From: Trichococcus palustris
GTDB lineage: Bacteria > Bacillota > Bacilli > Lactobacillales > Aerococcaceae
Length of the DNA: 32,060 nt
Assembly: GCF_900114465.1 (NCBI RefSeq)
Contig: NZ_FOTD01000023.1
Span: 1 to 32,060, forward strand
Direction of reading: 5' to 3'
The position numbers and the translations under genes were made by a program. The notes below the pieces were generated by a model. That model was not told the DNA's origin. It was given only the letters and a program-made list of their open reading frames with translations, and did not search any database. Below, piece by piece: positions 8,212 to 16,527 of the stretch (positions are counted from its first letter, which is position 1; the number at the start of each line of letters is the position of its first letter).

Positions 8212-8976
8212 TCACCCTGCAGCTAATGCTTGCACAAATTCATTCATATATTTCACGATAAGCGGCAATATTCCCTCTAGATTATTGGCTAATTTCGGCA
8301 ACAGCACCAACATCAGTCCCAAACTGACCAAAATTTTTAGGGGCATGCTCAAAATCAAGACGTTAATTTGGGGCACTGTCCGTGAAAGGACGCCTAAAAC
8401 GATTTCCGTCAGGAGCGCCGCAATCATAATCGGAGCTGCCAGATTAAGGGCAATCTCGAACACCATCGAAAACAACTTGAGGATGCCTTCTACGCCAAAC
8501 GTCCCTACCGACAAACGCTCAATCGGAAAATAAACAAATGACTGGACCAACGCTTTCAGGACTTGATGGTGCATATCCGTGAAGAAGAAAATGCACATCG
8601 AAAGCCAATAATACACTCTCCCAAAATAGGAAGCCTGCACGCCAATAGCCGGATCAAAAACGGATGCCATTGAAAAACCCACCTGGAAATCAGCAAAGCT
8701 CCCAGCCATTTCGACGGCTGAAAAAAATAATTGACTGATATAACCAATTGCCATTCCGACAACGAGTTCCTTTATCCCCAACAGGATAAAATAAAAAATG
8801 GGAAATTCTACATTCATGGCGGGTGTGATGATATAAACCGGTATACTCAGCCCCAATGAAAGTGCAATTTTAGCAAGATTTGGCATACCCTTGAAAGAAA
8901 ATCCTGGGCTGATAATGATAAAGGAACTGATCCTGATAAAAATTAAAAAGATTTTTGGCAAAGTTAGAGACATCAT
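8212..8976 (-). CDS. fliR: Flagellar export gate protein FliR
   Basis: This 254-residue, highly hydrophobic protein has six or so membrane segments and matches FliR (PKIFLIFIRISSFIIISPGFSFKGMPNLAKIALSL near the start; GTFGVEGILKLFSMVFEIALNLAAPIMIAALLTEIVLGVLSRTVPQINVLILSMPLK towards the end). It forms the export gate with FliP and FliQ. AGGTGG precedes the two adjacent ATG codons. It lies 8 bases after fliQ. Confidence 0.95.
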   Translation of the reverse strand: MMSLTLPKIFLIFIRISSFIIISPGFSFKGMPNLAKIALSLGLSIPVYIITPAMNVEFPIFYFILLGIKELVVGMAIGYISQLFFSAVEMAGSFADFQVGFSMASVFDPAIGVQASYFGRVYYWLSMCIFFFTDMHHQVLKALVQSFVYFPIERLSVGTFGVEGILKLFSMVFEIALNLAAPIMIAALLTEIVLGVLSRTVPQINVLILSMPLKILVSLGLMLVLLPKLANNLEGILPLIVKYMNEFVQALAAG

Positions 8977-8984
8977 TTTTCCAC

Positions 8985-9248
8985 CTAAAGTGTTGCGATT
9001 AATTCAAATATTTTTTCTGTATACGTGATCATGGCATTCAGCATGAAGTTCCCACAGACAATCAATGTCACAATTACCGCTAATATTTTTGGGACAAAAC
9101 TTAACGTTTGTTCTTGTAGCTGTGTGGCTGCTTGAATAATGCTGATGATCAAACCTACGATTAAAGCGACTGCCAATACCGGGCCAGCCACTGTTAAGAT
9201 TGTCATGAATGCTTCTCTTAGAACATCCAATACCTGTACAATTTCCAT
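8985..9248 (-). CDS. fliQ: Flagellar export gate protein FliQ
   Basis: This 87-residue protein has two membrane helices (about 15-37 and 52-75) joined by the FliQ loop IQAATQLQEQTLSFVPKILAV. Four copies join FliP and FliR in the export gate. GAGG lies 6 bases before the ATG. It lies 9 bases after fliP, in the order fliO-P-Q-R-flhB-flhA usual in Gram-positive bacteria. Confidence 0.96.
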   Translation of the reverse strand: MEIVQVLDVLREAFMTILTVAGPVLAVALIVGLIISIIQAATQLQEQTLSFVPKILAVIVTLIVCGNFMLNAMITYTEKIFELIATL

Positions 9249-9257
9249 TTTACACCT

Positions 9258-9992
9258 CTATTGAAATCCTCTGACCAACGATTCGACTATCAGATACCAC
9301 CCATCCACGAGGATAAACAGCAATAACTTAAACGGCAAGGATATCATCGCCGGCGATAGCATAAACATACCCATCGACATCAGAATACTTGCCACGACCA
9401 TATCGATGACCAAGAACGGAACAAAAATCAGGAAACCGATTGTAAATGCTGTCCTCAATTCACTGATGACAAACGCTGGAACAAGGGTAATCAAACTGAC
9501 ATCTTCCTTTGCAGCAGGCGCCGTCGCTTCCTGCAAATCCAAAAACAGCTGAAGATCCTTATCCCTTGTCTGCTTAAGCATAAATCCCTTAATGGGATCT
9601 TCCGCAATAGAGAAAGCCTCCTCCATGCTGATGGAATCGTTCATTAGAGGTTCAATCGCTTGATTGTATACTTGGGAATAGATAGGCTGCATAATAAAAA
9701 AGGTCAAAAAACAAGCCAGCCCGATAAGCACCGAGTTGGGCGGATTTTGCTGTGTCCCTAATGAACTGCGTAAAAATGAAAATACAATGATGATTCGGGT
9801 GAAACTGGTCGTTAAAATCAAGAATGCGGGAACCAGGCTTATCAGCCCCAAGAGGACATATAGTTGAACGACATCAGATGTGCTGCCATAATTTTTTTGC
9901 ACAACATCCCCTATTCCGACCGCATAAACCGTCGTCGGAAAGCAAAGCAAGAAACCAAAACTGCATAGAGATGCAATAATTTTTTTATACAC
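9258..9992 (-). CDS. fliP: Flagellar export gate protein FliP, GTG start
   Basis: This protein of 244 residues begins at GTG 9992, giving a cleavable signal peptide (YKKIIASLCSFGFLLCFPTTVYA) as FliP has. GAGG lies 7 bases upstream. An in-frame ATG at 10061 would add a hydrophilic extension that does not fit the family. Conserved segments are LTTSFTRIIIVFSFLRSSLGTQQNPPNSVLIGLACFLTFF and FLIFVPFLVIDMVVASILMSMGMFMLSPAMISLPFKLLLFILVDGW. It overlaps the end of fliO by 8 bases. Five FliP subunits form the core of the export gate. Confidence 0.95.
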   Translation of the reverse strand: MYKKIIASLCSFGFLLCFPTTVYAVGIGDVVQKNYGSTSDVVQLYVLLGLISLVPAFLILTTSFTRIIIVFSFLRSSLGTQQNPPNSVLIGLACFLTFFIMQPIYSQVYNQAIEPLMNDSISMEEAFSIAEDPIKGFMLKQTRDKDLQLFLDLQEATAPAAKEDVSLITLVPAFVISELRTAFTIGFLIFVPFLVIDMVVASILMSMGMFMLSPAMISLPFKLLLFILVDGWYLIVESLVRGFQ

Positions 9993-10362
9993 TCCGGTTC
10001 CTCTTTTCTTTGCGAAACCGGACAGGGGGACGGCATTCTTCCCTGTCCATCTCGCTCCCAAGACCAGAGTCCCTCACCAGTGATTGCATACCTGTTTTCC
10101 TCTCTGTTTGAACGTCCTCCTGTGCCAATTCTTTCAATATCTCATTCCTTGTATCCGTACAGCTCATCAAATAATATTTACCTGACACTTCGACGATGCA
10201 CAACGAAGATGTCCTATTTAACGGCATCCGCTCGATCACATTGATGAATTTACCCTTTTTCGTCATGAAACCGTTCAGAAACTTCAGCAGGTAATTGGCA
10301 GCTGCAATAATCATAATCAGCACCACTATGCTTTTTACGCCATAAATCAATTCATTTTCCAC
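9985..10362 (-). CDS. fliO: Flagellar biosynthesis protein FliO (FliZ-like)
   Basis: This short membrane protein has one N-terminal helix (about 6-30) followed by a small soluble domain with INVIERMPLNRTSSLCIVEVSGKYYLM, the FliO core. FliO helps assemble the FliP ring. It lies directly before fliP and overlaps it. The listed start is a GTG with AAGGAA almost touching it; a TTG four codons later has better spacing and may be the real start. The C-terminus after residue 85 is polar and unlike a structured domain. Confidence 0.85.
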   Translation of the reverse strand: MENELIYGVKSIVVLIMIIAAANYLLKFLNGFMTKKGKFINVIERMPLNRTSSLCIVEVSGKYYLMSCTDTRNEILKELAQEDVQTERKTGMQSLVRDSGLGSEMDREECRPPVRFRKEKRNRSV

Positions 10363-10390
10363 TTCCTTGTGTACATCCCTTCTAATCCGC

Positions 10391-10861
10391 TTACTGCATC
10401 ACGATATTTGTCACGTAAACATCGCTCACTACTTCTGCTCCCAACTTTTGGTTGACTTGTGCAATAATTTCATTTTTGATCACTAAGGTGCCTTCTGCCT
10501 CCTCAAAGATGTTATCCGACGTCTTATTGCGCAGGACGCCAATGATAGCATCCCTCACCTGTGCAGAATTTTTCGTAAGCACCCCTTGGTTGTCCTGGCT
10601 AAATGTCAATAAGGACAATTCAATTTTCAAATAGCTTTTTTTCCCGTCTGCGCCAGACTTTAAATTGATCAAGAATTCATCTTGAGGTACCGTGATATTT
10701 TGTTCTTTCTTTTTGCCGATGCTCGAAACGATTTCAGCGGCATTGCCGCTTGTGAATAACGAACCCGCAACGCCTCCGCCAACCATTAAAACAACCAGAC
10801 CGACCGCCATCAGCAACACTTTAGGAAAATTTAACTTCTTTGTTTGTTTTTCCTCACTCAT
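10391..10861 (-). CDS. fliL: Flagellar basal body-associated protein FliL
   Basis: This 156-residue protein has a short cytoplasmic N-terminus, one membrane helix (about 13-35) and an extracytoplasmic domain with the FliL core DEFLINLKSGADGKKSYLKIELSLL and C-terminal LGAEVVSDVYVTNIVMQ. FliL forms a ring around the stator and supports torque. AGGAGGGG lies 6 bases before the ATG. The spacer before it holds a repeat (10911-10996) where many relatives have flbD (swrD). Confidence 0.9.
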   Translation of the reverse strand: MSEEKQTKKLNFPKVLLMAVGLVVLMVGGGVAGSLFTSGNAAEIVSSIGKKKEQNITVPQDEFLINLKSGADGKKSYLKIELSLLTFSQDNQGVLTKNSAQVRDAIIGVLRNKTSDNIFEEAEGTLVIKNEIIAQVNQKLGAEVVSDVYVTNIVMQ

Positions 10862-10910
10862 CTATTCCCCTCCTGATACTGACATACCTTTACGACTTCA
10901 TATACGGAAA

Positions 10911-10996
10911 GAGGATGGGACAAATGTGCCGGACACTTCAACCATTCCAGGCTTAGCGCGCAGCCGAGCTCCAAAAAGCTTTTTTATTTCATCCTC
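10911..10996. repeat. Short inverted-repeat element in the flgE-fliL spacer
   Basis: GAGGATG at 10911-10917 is repeated in inverted orientation at 10990-10996 (CATCCTC), enclosing an 86-bp unit with an inner AAAAAGCTTTTT palindrome (10974-10985). Its left end GAGGATGGGACAAATGT matches the left end of the element at 20590 (GAGGCTGGGACAAAAGT) at 15 of 17 bases, and both contain TCCAAAAAGC. The two are probably copies of one intergenic repeat family. No convincing reading frame with a start codon exists in this spacer. Confidence 0.6.
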
Positions 10997-11016
10997 GCCC
11001 TAAAAATCGGCCAATC

Positions 11017-11901
11017 CTATCGTTTCAACGACAACAATTCTTGAAGCATCTCATCGGATGTCGTAATACTTCTTGAATTGGCCTGATAAGCTCTGCTTGC
11101 TACAATCATTTCCGTAAATTCATTGGCTAAATCGACGTTGGACATTTCCAGGAAGCCTGAACGGATATTGCCAAATCCATCATCCGATGGGGTACCGATT
11201 TCTGGCTCTCCTGAGTTGACTGATTTTGCATACAGATTACCGCCGCTCTTTGCTAACCCAGCAGCATTCGAGAATTTGCTTAGGGCGACTTGCCCCAATA
11301 CATAAGATTTCCCGTCTCCATAAGTTCCAACAATCAATCCACCGTTGTCGACCGTATAACTCTCTAGGTCATAGTCCTTGCCATCGACGGTAATGGCTCG
11401 GCTGATTTCCAATTTTTGCAAGCCTGTTTCCGGATCATATTTCAATGTATCAGGATCAAAGTCAGCGGTGTATTCTGTATTTCCCGTCGGTTTTGTTCCC
11501 AAAACATAATACCCTGAGCTAGTGACTAGAGCATTGTCTGAGTTTAAATAAAAACCGCCATCTCTTGTATACGATTTATTGGTATCATCGCCATCTTCAC
11601 TAACGGTAAAAAATGAACTATCGCCATTTTCAATCCCAAAGTCCAATTCTCTGCCTGTCGATTGCAGGGATCCGCTCGTCATGATTGTATCGATGGAGCC
11701 CAATTTCACGCCCAGACCGGCCTGTTTTACATTTTCATTTTCTTGTCCATTTGCCAAGGATTGGTTGATCATATCCTCAAAGCGTACGCGCCCTGTTTTA
11801 AAACCCGTTGTATTCACGTTAGCAATATTGTTGGAAATGACATCCATTTTTGTTTGTAGATTCTTCATTCCTGAAACGCCTGAATATAATGACTTTAACA
11901 T
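11017..11901 (-). CDS. flgE: Flagellar hook protein FlgE
   Basis: This 294-residue protein begins MLKSLYSGVSGMKN, with GGAGG 7-8 bases upstream; an upstream in-frame codon at 11940 would add a non-family extension. The N-terminal motif NNIANVNTTGFKTGRVRFEDMI and the C-terminal FLEMSNVDLANEFTEMIVASRAYQANSRSITTSDEMLQELLSLKR are those of hook proteins. The central domain (FTVSEDGDDTNKSYTRDGGFYLN) is present, and the protein is on the short side for FlgE. It is exported to form the hook. FlgD upstream is its assembly cap. Confidence 0.93.
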   Translation of the reverse strand: MLKSLYSGVSGMKNLQTKMDVISNNIANVNTTGFKTGRVRFEDMINQSLANGQENENVKQAGLGVKLGSIDTIMTSGSLQSTGRELDFGIENGDSSFFTVSEDGDDTNKSYTRDGGFYLNSDNALVTSSGYYVLGTKPTGNTEYTADFDPDTLKYDPETGLQKLEISRAITVDGKDYDLESYTVDNGGLIVGTYGDGKSYVLGQVALSKFSNAAGLAKSGGNLYAKSVNSGEPEIGTPSDDGFGNIRSGFLEMSNVDLANEFTEMIVASRAYQANSRSITTSDEMLQELLSLKR

Positions 11902-11982
11902 TTGACTTCCTCCAATTAGCTTTCTTCTGCTCCATATCAATCATTCAATGGATGAACGGCTTTCCTTCGGTCCGGCCGGTAG

Positions 11983-12141
11983 TTATTCTTTTTTAAATTT
12001 GGTGCTGTCTCTGTTCGTGACGGCATCCCATTGATTCTGGCTCAGTTGCTTCACTGTCTCTTTGATTACAGTGCAAGGTCCGGTCCATGAGCGTGTTAGC
12101 TTTTTCTGAAGGCACTTGCGTCCGGTAGTTAGAAATGCCAT
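11983..12141 (-). CDS. Small open reading frame between flgD and flgE, possibly a frameshifted gene
   Basis: The 260-base spacer between flgD and flgE holds two overlapping minus-strand frames of 52 codons: ATG 12141 to TAA 11983, and TTG 12151 to TAA 11993. The second frame starts well (EIDGISNYRTQVPSEKANTLMD) while the first ends in a helix-like segment (TVIKETVKQLSQNQWDAV). A single frameshift near 12075-12085 would join them into one protein of about 55 residues. Other Gram-positive bacteria often have a small flagellar operon gene here. I do not recognise either product. It may be a real small gene, a decayed gene or chance. Confidence 0.3.
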   Translation of the reverse strand: MAFLTTGRKCLQKKLTRSWTGPCTVIKETVKQLSQNQWDAVTNRDSTKFKKE

Positions 12142-12161
12142 CTATTTCCAAACCTATTTTC

Positions 12162-12578
12162 TTATTCCCCGACTGCTTGAATGTTGCTTAAATAATACTC
12201 TTTCCCATCCATAAAAATCGTTGCATAGCCGTTTGAAAAACTCACTTTTTCCACCACTCCCGAAACTATTTTATTGTCATCGGTCACCGTTACTTCTTTG
12301 CCGATCATGGCCAATGCCTGTTGTTGTTGGGTCATCATCATGGTTGTGTTCAATGACTCCGTTAAGCTTTGCAGCTGGTCCATGGTGCTGAATTGGATCA
12401 TTTGCGACATGTAGTCCGTTGAACCGTTCCCGCCTTCTTCCGAAGACATGGAGGGATTTTTCAAGGATGCCGAAAGGATCTTCAAAAAATCATCCATCGA
12501 CATATCCGAGTTGCTGGTGCCTTTCTTGCTTACGATTTGATCTACCGATCCGATTGTAAAATTTGACGAAATTTCCAT
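12162..12578 (-). CDS. flgD: Flagellar hook capping protein FlgD (short form)
   Basis: This 138-residue protein carries the FlgD N-terminal segment (MDDFLKILSASLKNPSMSS...STDYMSQMIQFSTMDQLQSLTESLNTTMM) and a short beta region (ALAMIGKEVTVTDDNKIVSGVVEKVSFSNGYATIFMDGKEYYLSNI). It lacks the C-terminal Ig-like domains of proteobacterial FlgD. The length agrees with the short Bacillus form. It caps the growing hook. GAGAGG precedes the ATG by 9 bases. It follows fliK by 19 bases. Confidence 0.9.
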   Translation of the reverse strand: MEISSNFTIGSVDQIVSKKGTSNSDMSMDDFLKILSASLKNPSMSSEEGGNGSTDYMSQMIQFSTMDQLQSLTESLNTTMMMTQQQQALAMIGKEVTVTDDNKIVSGVVEKVSFSNGYATIFMDGKEYYLSNIQAVGE

Positions 12579-12597
12579 ACGTCACAACCTCTCTTCT

Positions 12598-13944
12598 CTA
12601 TGCTAAAATGCTGATTCCATTTGCCGAAACAGCATTATCCCCCTCTGCTTCAGCAGGGGCGTCTCTCTTATTGGTTTGTCTTTTCAGATGTTGCGGATGG
12701 GCTTCTTTTTTGGATTGTCCGAATCCGTCAAAGAACGAAAAATCCATTTGGTTATCCGATGCCAAACTGACCTGCACATTGGCTAATGTAAGTTGTTGTT
12801 GCCGCAAAGATTCGGTAATCTGCAGGACCTGGTTATTGATGAGCTCTTTTGTTTCCGTGCTATGGACAACAAACGTTGCATCCAACCCATTATCCACCAC
12901 CTTGATTTGAATCTCGATTTCGCCTAAATGCTCGGGGCTCAATCGTACTCTCACCACTGCCGTTTCCCCGTTTTGAAGTTGGGGCATTTGCACCTGCATC
13001 ATTTCACGGATGGACTGGACAATTTCAGTCTGGTTGGCGGTTTTGATTCCCTCAGGAATTGCCAGGGATTCCCCTATCGCTTGCGGCATCATCAGCGGCT
13101 GTCCCCAGCCGTTGCTCTGCAAAGCGGGCTGTACAGCGGTTTTATCGTCCCCACTCGTAGGTTCCATTTCGGCATTTGCCTTATCGGCTTTTAAAAGGGC
13201 TCTTCCGAAGGCTTCTTCCACTGTCTGCACAGGTTCTGTTTCTATTGGACCGGGATCACTGTTGGCTATAGCTGCAGCTTTAGCCTGTGTTTCTTCGCTT
13301 TCTGTGCAAGGCGAAGGTATTGTCTCGGCATCAACTTGATTTGTTTGCTGATCGGTTACTGCGGTTGCTTGAATAGCGCGATTTTCGGCATCGGTGGTCG
13401 TCTCCGCATATATCCCCTTTGTCTTCAGTCCGGAAGCAATGCTTGCAACGTCCATCGCTCCCCACCCCTGGTCTACTTCGACTTGTCCCTCATTCGCTGA
13501 TGGATTCTTCTCAATCGTAGCTTGCACCAACTCGGTCTGATTGACATCCACCATTTGCGGCTCTGCTGCCAGGGCGGATTGTCTTTCCGGATTTGTTGTA
13601 GCTTGTACCTCCATGGGTGCTTGCCATGTTTGGATGTCGACGTTCCCGCTTTCCGCCGTTTGCAGGGCGAGGCCGGCCGCAGGCGCATTTTCATTTCGGT
13701 AAAGCAAAAAAGGGCTGGTGAACGCATATGCTGGGTAGGTCTCTTCCTCCCCTTCCTTCGAATTTTCCGACTGCTTTCCATCTATTGGCTGCTTCTGCTC
13801 AGTTGTTGTGTTTGTCTGCGTTTGCTTTTTGGCATCCATATGCTGCGCCAACGCTTGGTTGAATCCATCTGTCCCTTGCGGTGTCTTCTTCCCGGCTGCT
13901 TGTTGGATCTGCAATTGGGCAACGGATGCTAGAGTGGTTTTCAT
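12598..13944 (-). CDS. fliK: Flagellar hook-length control protein FliK
   Basis: This protein of 448 residues has a long, low-complexity, Gln/Thr/Glu-rich N-terminal part, expected for the secreted ruler, and a C-terminal Flg_hook domain. That domain is recognised by ETAVVRVRLSPEHLGEIEIQIKVVDNGLDATFVVHSTETKELINNQVLQITESLRQQQLTLANVQVSL (about residues 330-410). FliK measures hook length and triggers the switch in FlhB. I chose ATG 13944, with GGGGGA 6 bases upstream; a TTG six codons earlier is in frame but poorly placed. Confidence 0.9.
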   Translation of the reverse strand: MKTTLASVAQLQIQQAAGKKTPQGTDGFNQALAQHMDAKKQTQTNTTTEQKQPIDGKQSENSKEGEEETYPAYAFTSPFLLYRNENAPAAGLALQTAESGNVDIQTWQAPMEVQATTNPERQSALAAEPQMVDVNQTELVQATIEKNPSANEGQVEVDQGWGAMDVASIASGLKTKGIYAETTTDAENRAIQATAVTDQQTNQVDAETIPSPCTESEETQAKAAAIANSDPGPIETEPVQTVEEAFGRALLKADKANAEMEPTSGDDKTAVQPALQSNGWGQPLMMPQAIGESLAIPEGIKTANQTEIVQSIREMMQVQMPQLQNGETAVVRVRLSPEHLGEIEIQIKVVDNGLDATFVVHSTETKELINNQVLQITESLRQQQLTLANVQVSLASDNQMDFSFFDGFGQSKKEAHPQHLKRQTNKRDAPAEAEGDNAVSANGISILA

Positions 13945-13978
13945 TTTTTGTCCCCCATTCAAGTGGACTGCGTTAATT

Positions 13979-14413
13979 TCAGTAAAAAACTCGTTTATAG
14001 TTCAAGGTGGCAATCTCATCCAGCTGTCTTTGTTCAGCCATTTTTTCGCTGTCGATCACTGCCATATATTCTTTTTCCTTCAGTTTTTCCATCGCTTTCC
14101 GATCCTGGTGGGCCTGAAGCAGTTCATTTTGGGCCTTTTCCAAATCGAAATTGGCTTTATCGATCAAATTTTTTTGTGCGATGATTTTTTCGTCGATGAC
14201 CGTCTTCAAATAGTGGCTATATCTCAAGCTGTTGATTTCGGTCACTTTCATGTGGTCATGTTTCACTTTGGTGTTCTCGTTGATGAGATGCTGCAACTTT
14301 GTTTGCTGTTGCTGCATCATTCTCTGTGCCTGCAGGACTGCTTTCTTGGCGTCAGATTCTTTTTCCATACGCCAATCCAGGATTTTTTCCATCGAAAATT
14401 GATACTTGGACAA
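13979..14413 (-). CDS. fliJ: Flagellar export chaperone FliJ
   Basis: This protein of about 144 residues is almost entirely alpha-helical coiled coil, as FliJ is. It begins near LSKYQFSMEKILDWRMEKESDAKKAV, and the F..EKILD..M pattern is typical of the family. It sits between fliI and fliK as in other clusters. It links the FliI ATPase to FlhA. The start is not certain: a GTG at 14422 has GGAGG only one base away, while a TTG at 14413 has GGAGG 8 bases upstream, so I prefer the TTG. Confidence 0.85.
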   Translation of the reverse strand: MSKYQFSMEKILDWRMEKESDAKKAVLQAQRMMQQQQTKLQHLINENTKVKHDHMKVTEINSLRYSHYLKTVIDEKIIAQKNLIDKANFDLEKAQNELLQAHQDRKAMEKLKEKEYMAVIDSEKMAEQRQLDEIATLNYKRVFY

Positions 14414-14456
14414 TTCTTCCACCTCCGCTTTCAGCTGTCTCTAACTTCCTTGCCCT

Positions 14457-15767
14457 CTATTGAAACAAGCGATGCAACGACTGCACTGTTTCGGAAAAAG
14501 GTTGATGATCCTCGACCCGCTGCTTCAAGAAATTATTGATAGGCGGATGCAGCTGAATGGCACGGTCAATTTTGGGGTTGCTGCCTTTACGATAGGCCCC
14601 TACATCAATCAAGTCTTTTGACTCTGTATAAATGGCCATGTTCTCTTTTAAATTGCCTGCCGCCTGATAGTGTTTTTCGTCCACGATATCTTTCATCAGC
14701 CGGCTAATGCTGTTTTGGATATCGATTGCCGGATAATGATTTCCAGCGGCAATCTTTCGCGATAACAAGATGTGCCCATCTAAAATACCGCGCACGGAAT
14801 CGGCGATCGGCTCATTCATGTCATCCCCCTCAACCAAGACGGTATAGAAGGCCGTAATCGAACCTATGTCGGACATCCCGCTTCGTTCCAACAGTTTCGG
14901 CAATGTCGTAAACACAGACGGCGTATACCCTTTGGTTGTCGGTGGTTCTCCCATAGCCAGGCCAATTTCCCGTTGTGCCATGGCAACCCGGGTTACCGAG
15001 TCCATCATCAGCACCACTTTTTTCCCTTGGTCACGGAAATATTCCGCAATGGCGGTTGCCACATAAGAGCCTTTCAAACGCACTAAGGGTGGAGAATCGG
15101 ATGTGGCACAGACAACAACCGACTTCCGATACCCCTCTTCCCCTAGATCTTTTTCGATAAATTCACGCACTTCTCTGCCGCGCTCGCCGATCAGTCCAAT
15201 GACGATGACATCCGCTTCACAATACCGGGCAATCATCCCCAACAGCGTGCTCTTTCCCACACCACTTCCGGCAAAGATGCCGACCCTTTGGCCTTCGCCG
15301 ATAGTCAGCGTGCCATCGATCGCCTTAACGCCGGTATGGATGACACTTTCAATTTTATTGCGTTTAAAGGGATCCGGGGCGCTTCTGTTTACATTATAAA
15401 GATTGCCTTGAATCTGGAAATTCTCATCCAACGGCCTTCCCAAGCCATCCACTGTCGTTCCCAACAGCCGATCGCTGACTTCCACTTGCAAGGTTTTCCC
15501 GGTCGGGATTACCAGGCACCCCGGTCCAATGCCTTCCAGTTCATCCAGCGGCATCAGCAAGACCATGGAATCCACGAAACCCACGACCTCGCTCAAAACC
15601 TTTTTGCCGGATGATTTAATCTGAATTTCGCAGACTTCCCCCACGAAGGCTTCCAGTCCATCAACTTTTATGATCAGACCGGTGACCTGGCTGACTTTCC
15701 CCATCTTCATATGGTAGGTTTTCTTATTCAATTGCTCATGGTAACGGTCGAAAGGGAGATTAAACAT
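14457..15767 (-). CDS. fliI: Flagellum-specific ATPase FliI
   Basis: This 436-residue F1-like ATPase has Walker A GSGVGKST (167-174), the GERGREV motif after it, and Walker B VVLMMDS in the segment following the YFRDQGKK helix. The PSVFTTLPKLLERSG and VLVEGDDMNEPIADSVRGILDGH segments are typical of FliI. It powers unloading of export substrates at the base of the flagellum with FliH and FliJ. Its ATG lies inside the end of fliH (8-base overlap). The length is as expected. Confidence 0.97.
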   Translation of the reverse strand: MFNLPFDRYHEQLNKKTYHMKMGKVSQVTGLIIKVDGLEAFVGEVCEIQIKSSGKKVLSEVVGFVDSMVLLMPLDELEGIGPGCLVIPTGKTLQVEVSDRLLGTTVDGLGRPLDENFQIQGNLYNVNRSAPDPFKRNKIESVIHTGVKAIDGTLTIGEGQRVGIFAGSGVGKSTLLGMIARYCEADVIVIGLIGERGREVREFIEKDLGEEGYRKSVVVCATSDSPPLVRLKGSYVATAIAEYFRDQGKKVVLMMDSVTRVAMAQREIGLAMGEPPTTKGYTPSVFTTLPKLLERSGMSDIGSITAFYTVLVEGDDMNEPIADSVRGILDGHILLSRKIAAGNHYPAIDIQNSISRLMKDIVDEKHYQAAGNLKENMAIYTESKDLIDVGAYRKGSNPKIDRAIQLHPPINNFLKQRVEDHQPFSETVQSLHRLFQ

Positions 15768-16527
15768 GTACCGTTTCCTCCATATTTTGCAGATCGGCTA
15801 CCATCGCATCCAATTGTTTACGGATTTGCAGATCGATGATGGCATGCGAACTTTCGATGATACAACCATTTTTTTCAAGCATCTTATCGCTGAGCACCGC
15901 AAAACGAAGGCCATCACTCGCTGCCTCCAATGCGTGAACTTGCTTTTTGATGACCTCTGCTTGCTCCGGGCGAACCGTTATCGTGATGAAATGCTCTTCT
16001 CGATCCAATCGATGCAAAAGCGGGGTAACCAACAGCATGACTTTTTCATCAGAACCATCGATTTTCTCATGGATGATCCGTTCGGCCATCTGTGCAGCCA
16101 AGCTGATGACATTTTGCTTGTGTTCCTGGAAGTAATCGGCAACGATTGCGTTTGCTTCCTCCAATAATGCCAACGCACTCGCTTTGATGGATTTCGCTTG
16201 CTGAAGGGCTTCTTGCATTCCTTGTTCATATCCCTGTTGGAAACCTTCCTTTTGGCCCGCTTCTTTCCCTGATGAAAACCCGGTTGCTTTTGCCGTTTCT
16301 CTCATTTCGTCGGATTCCTTGATAGCTTGCGCAATGATTTCTTGTCTTTCTACTTGCGCTTCTTTCAAAAGCTGTTTGATTTCAGCCGTTTGTTTCGAAA
16401 TAGCCTCTGTTTCATCGCTTCCATCGGACAATTGAGTCACACACTGTTCGATTGTAAAACGAGTATCGATGACCGAGCAACCATCCATCGCAACAAACTG
16501 GCTTGATTTAATAATTTTATGAGACAA
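15760..16527 (-). CDS. fliH: Flagellar assembly protein FliH
   Basis: This 255-residue regulator of FliI has a central helix with five glycines four residues apart (G87, G91, G95, G99, G103). That GxxxG series is characteristic of FliH. The N-terminal part is a Glu/Gln-rich coiled coil. The C-terminal part (from about 140: LAAQMAERIIHEKI...ITVRPEQAEVIKKQ...IIESSHAIIDLQIRKQLDAM) is the FliH/HrpE-like domain. It overlaps both fliG (11 bases) and fliI (8 bases), which points to coupled translation. Confidence 0.93.
   Translation of the reverse strand: MSHKIIKSSQFVAMDGCSVIDTRFTIEQCVTQLSDGSDETEAISKQTAEIKQLLKEAQVERQEIIAQAIKESDEMRETAKATGFSSGKEAGQKEGFQQGYEQGMQEALQQAKSIKASALALLEEANAIVADYFQEHKQNVISLAAQMAERIIHEKIDGSDEKVMLLVTPLLHRLDREEHFITITVRPEQAEVIKKQVHALEAASDGLRFAVLSDKMLEKNGCIIESSHAIIDLQIRKQLDAMVADLQNMEETVHV

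Noticed and set aside
10862-11016. Possible flbD remnant (frame reading DEIKKLFGARLRAKPGMVEVSG)
   Set aside because: It has a stop just upstream, no start codon and no FlbD motif; the stretch is explained by the repeat element.
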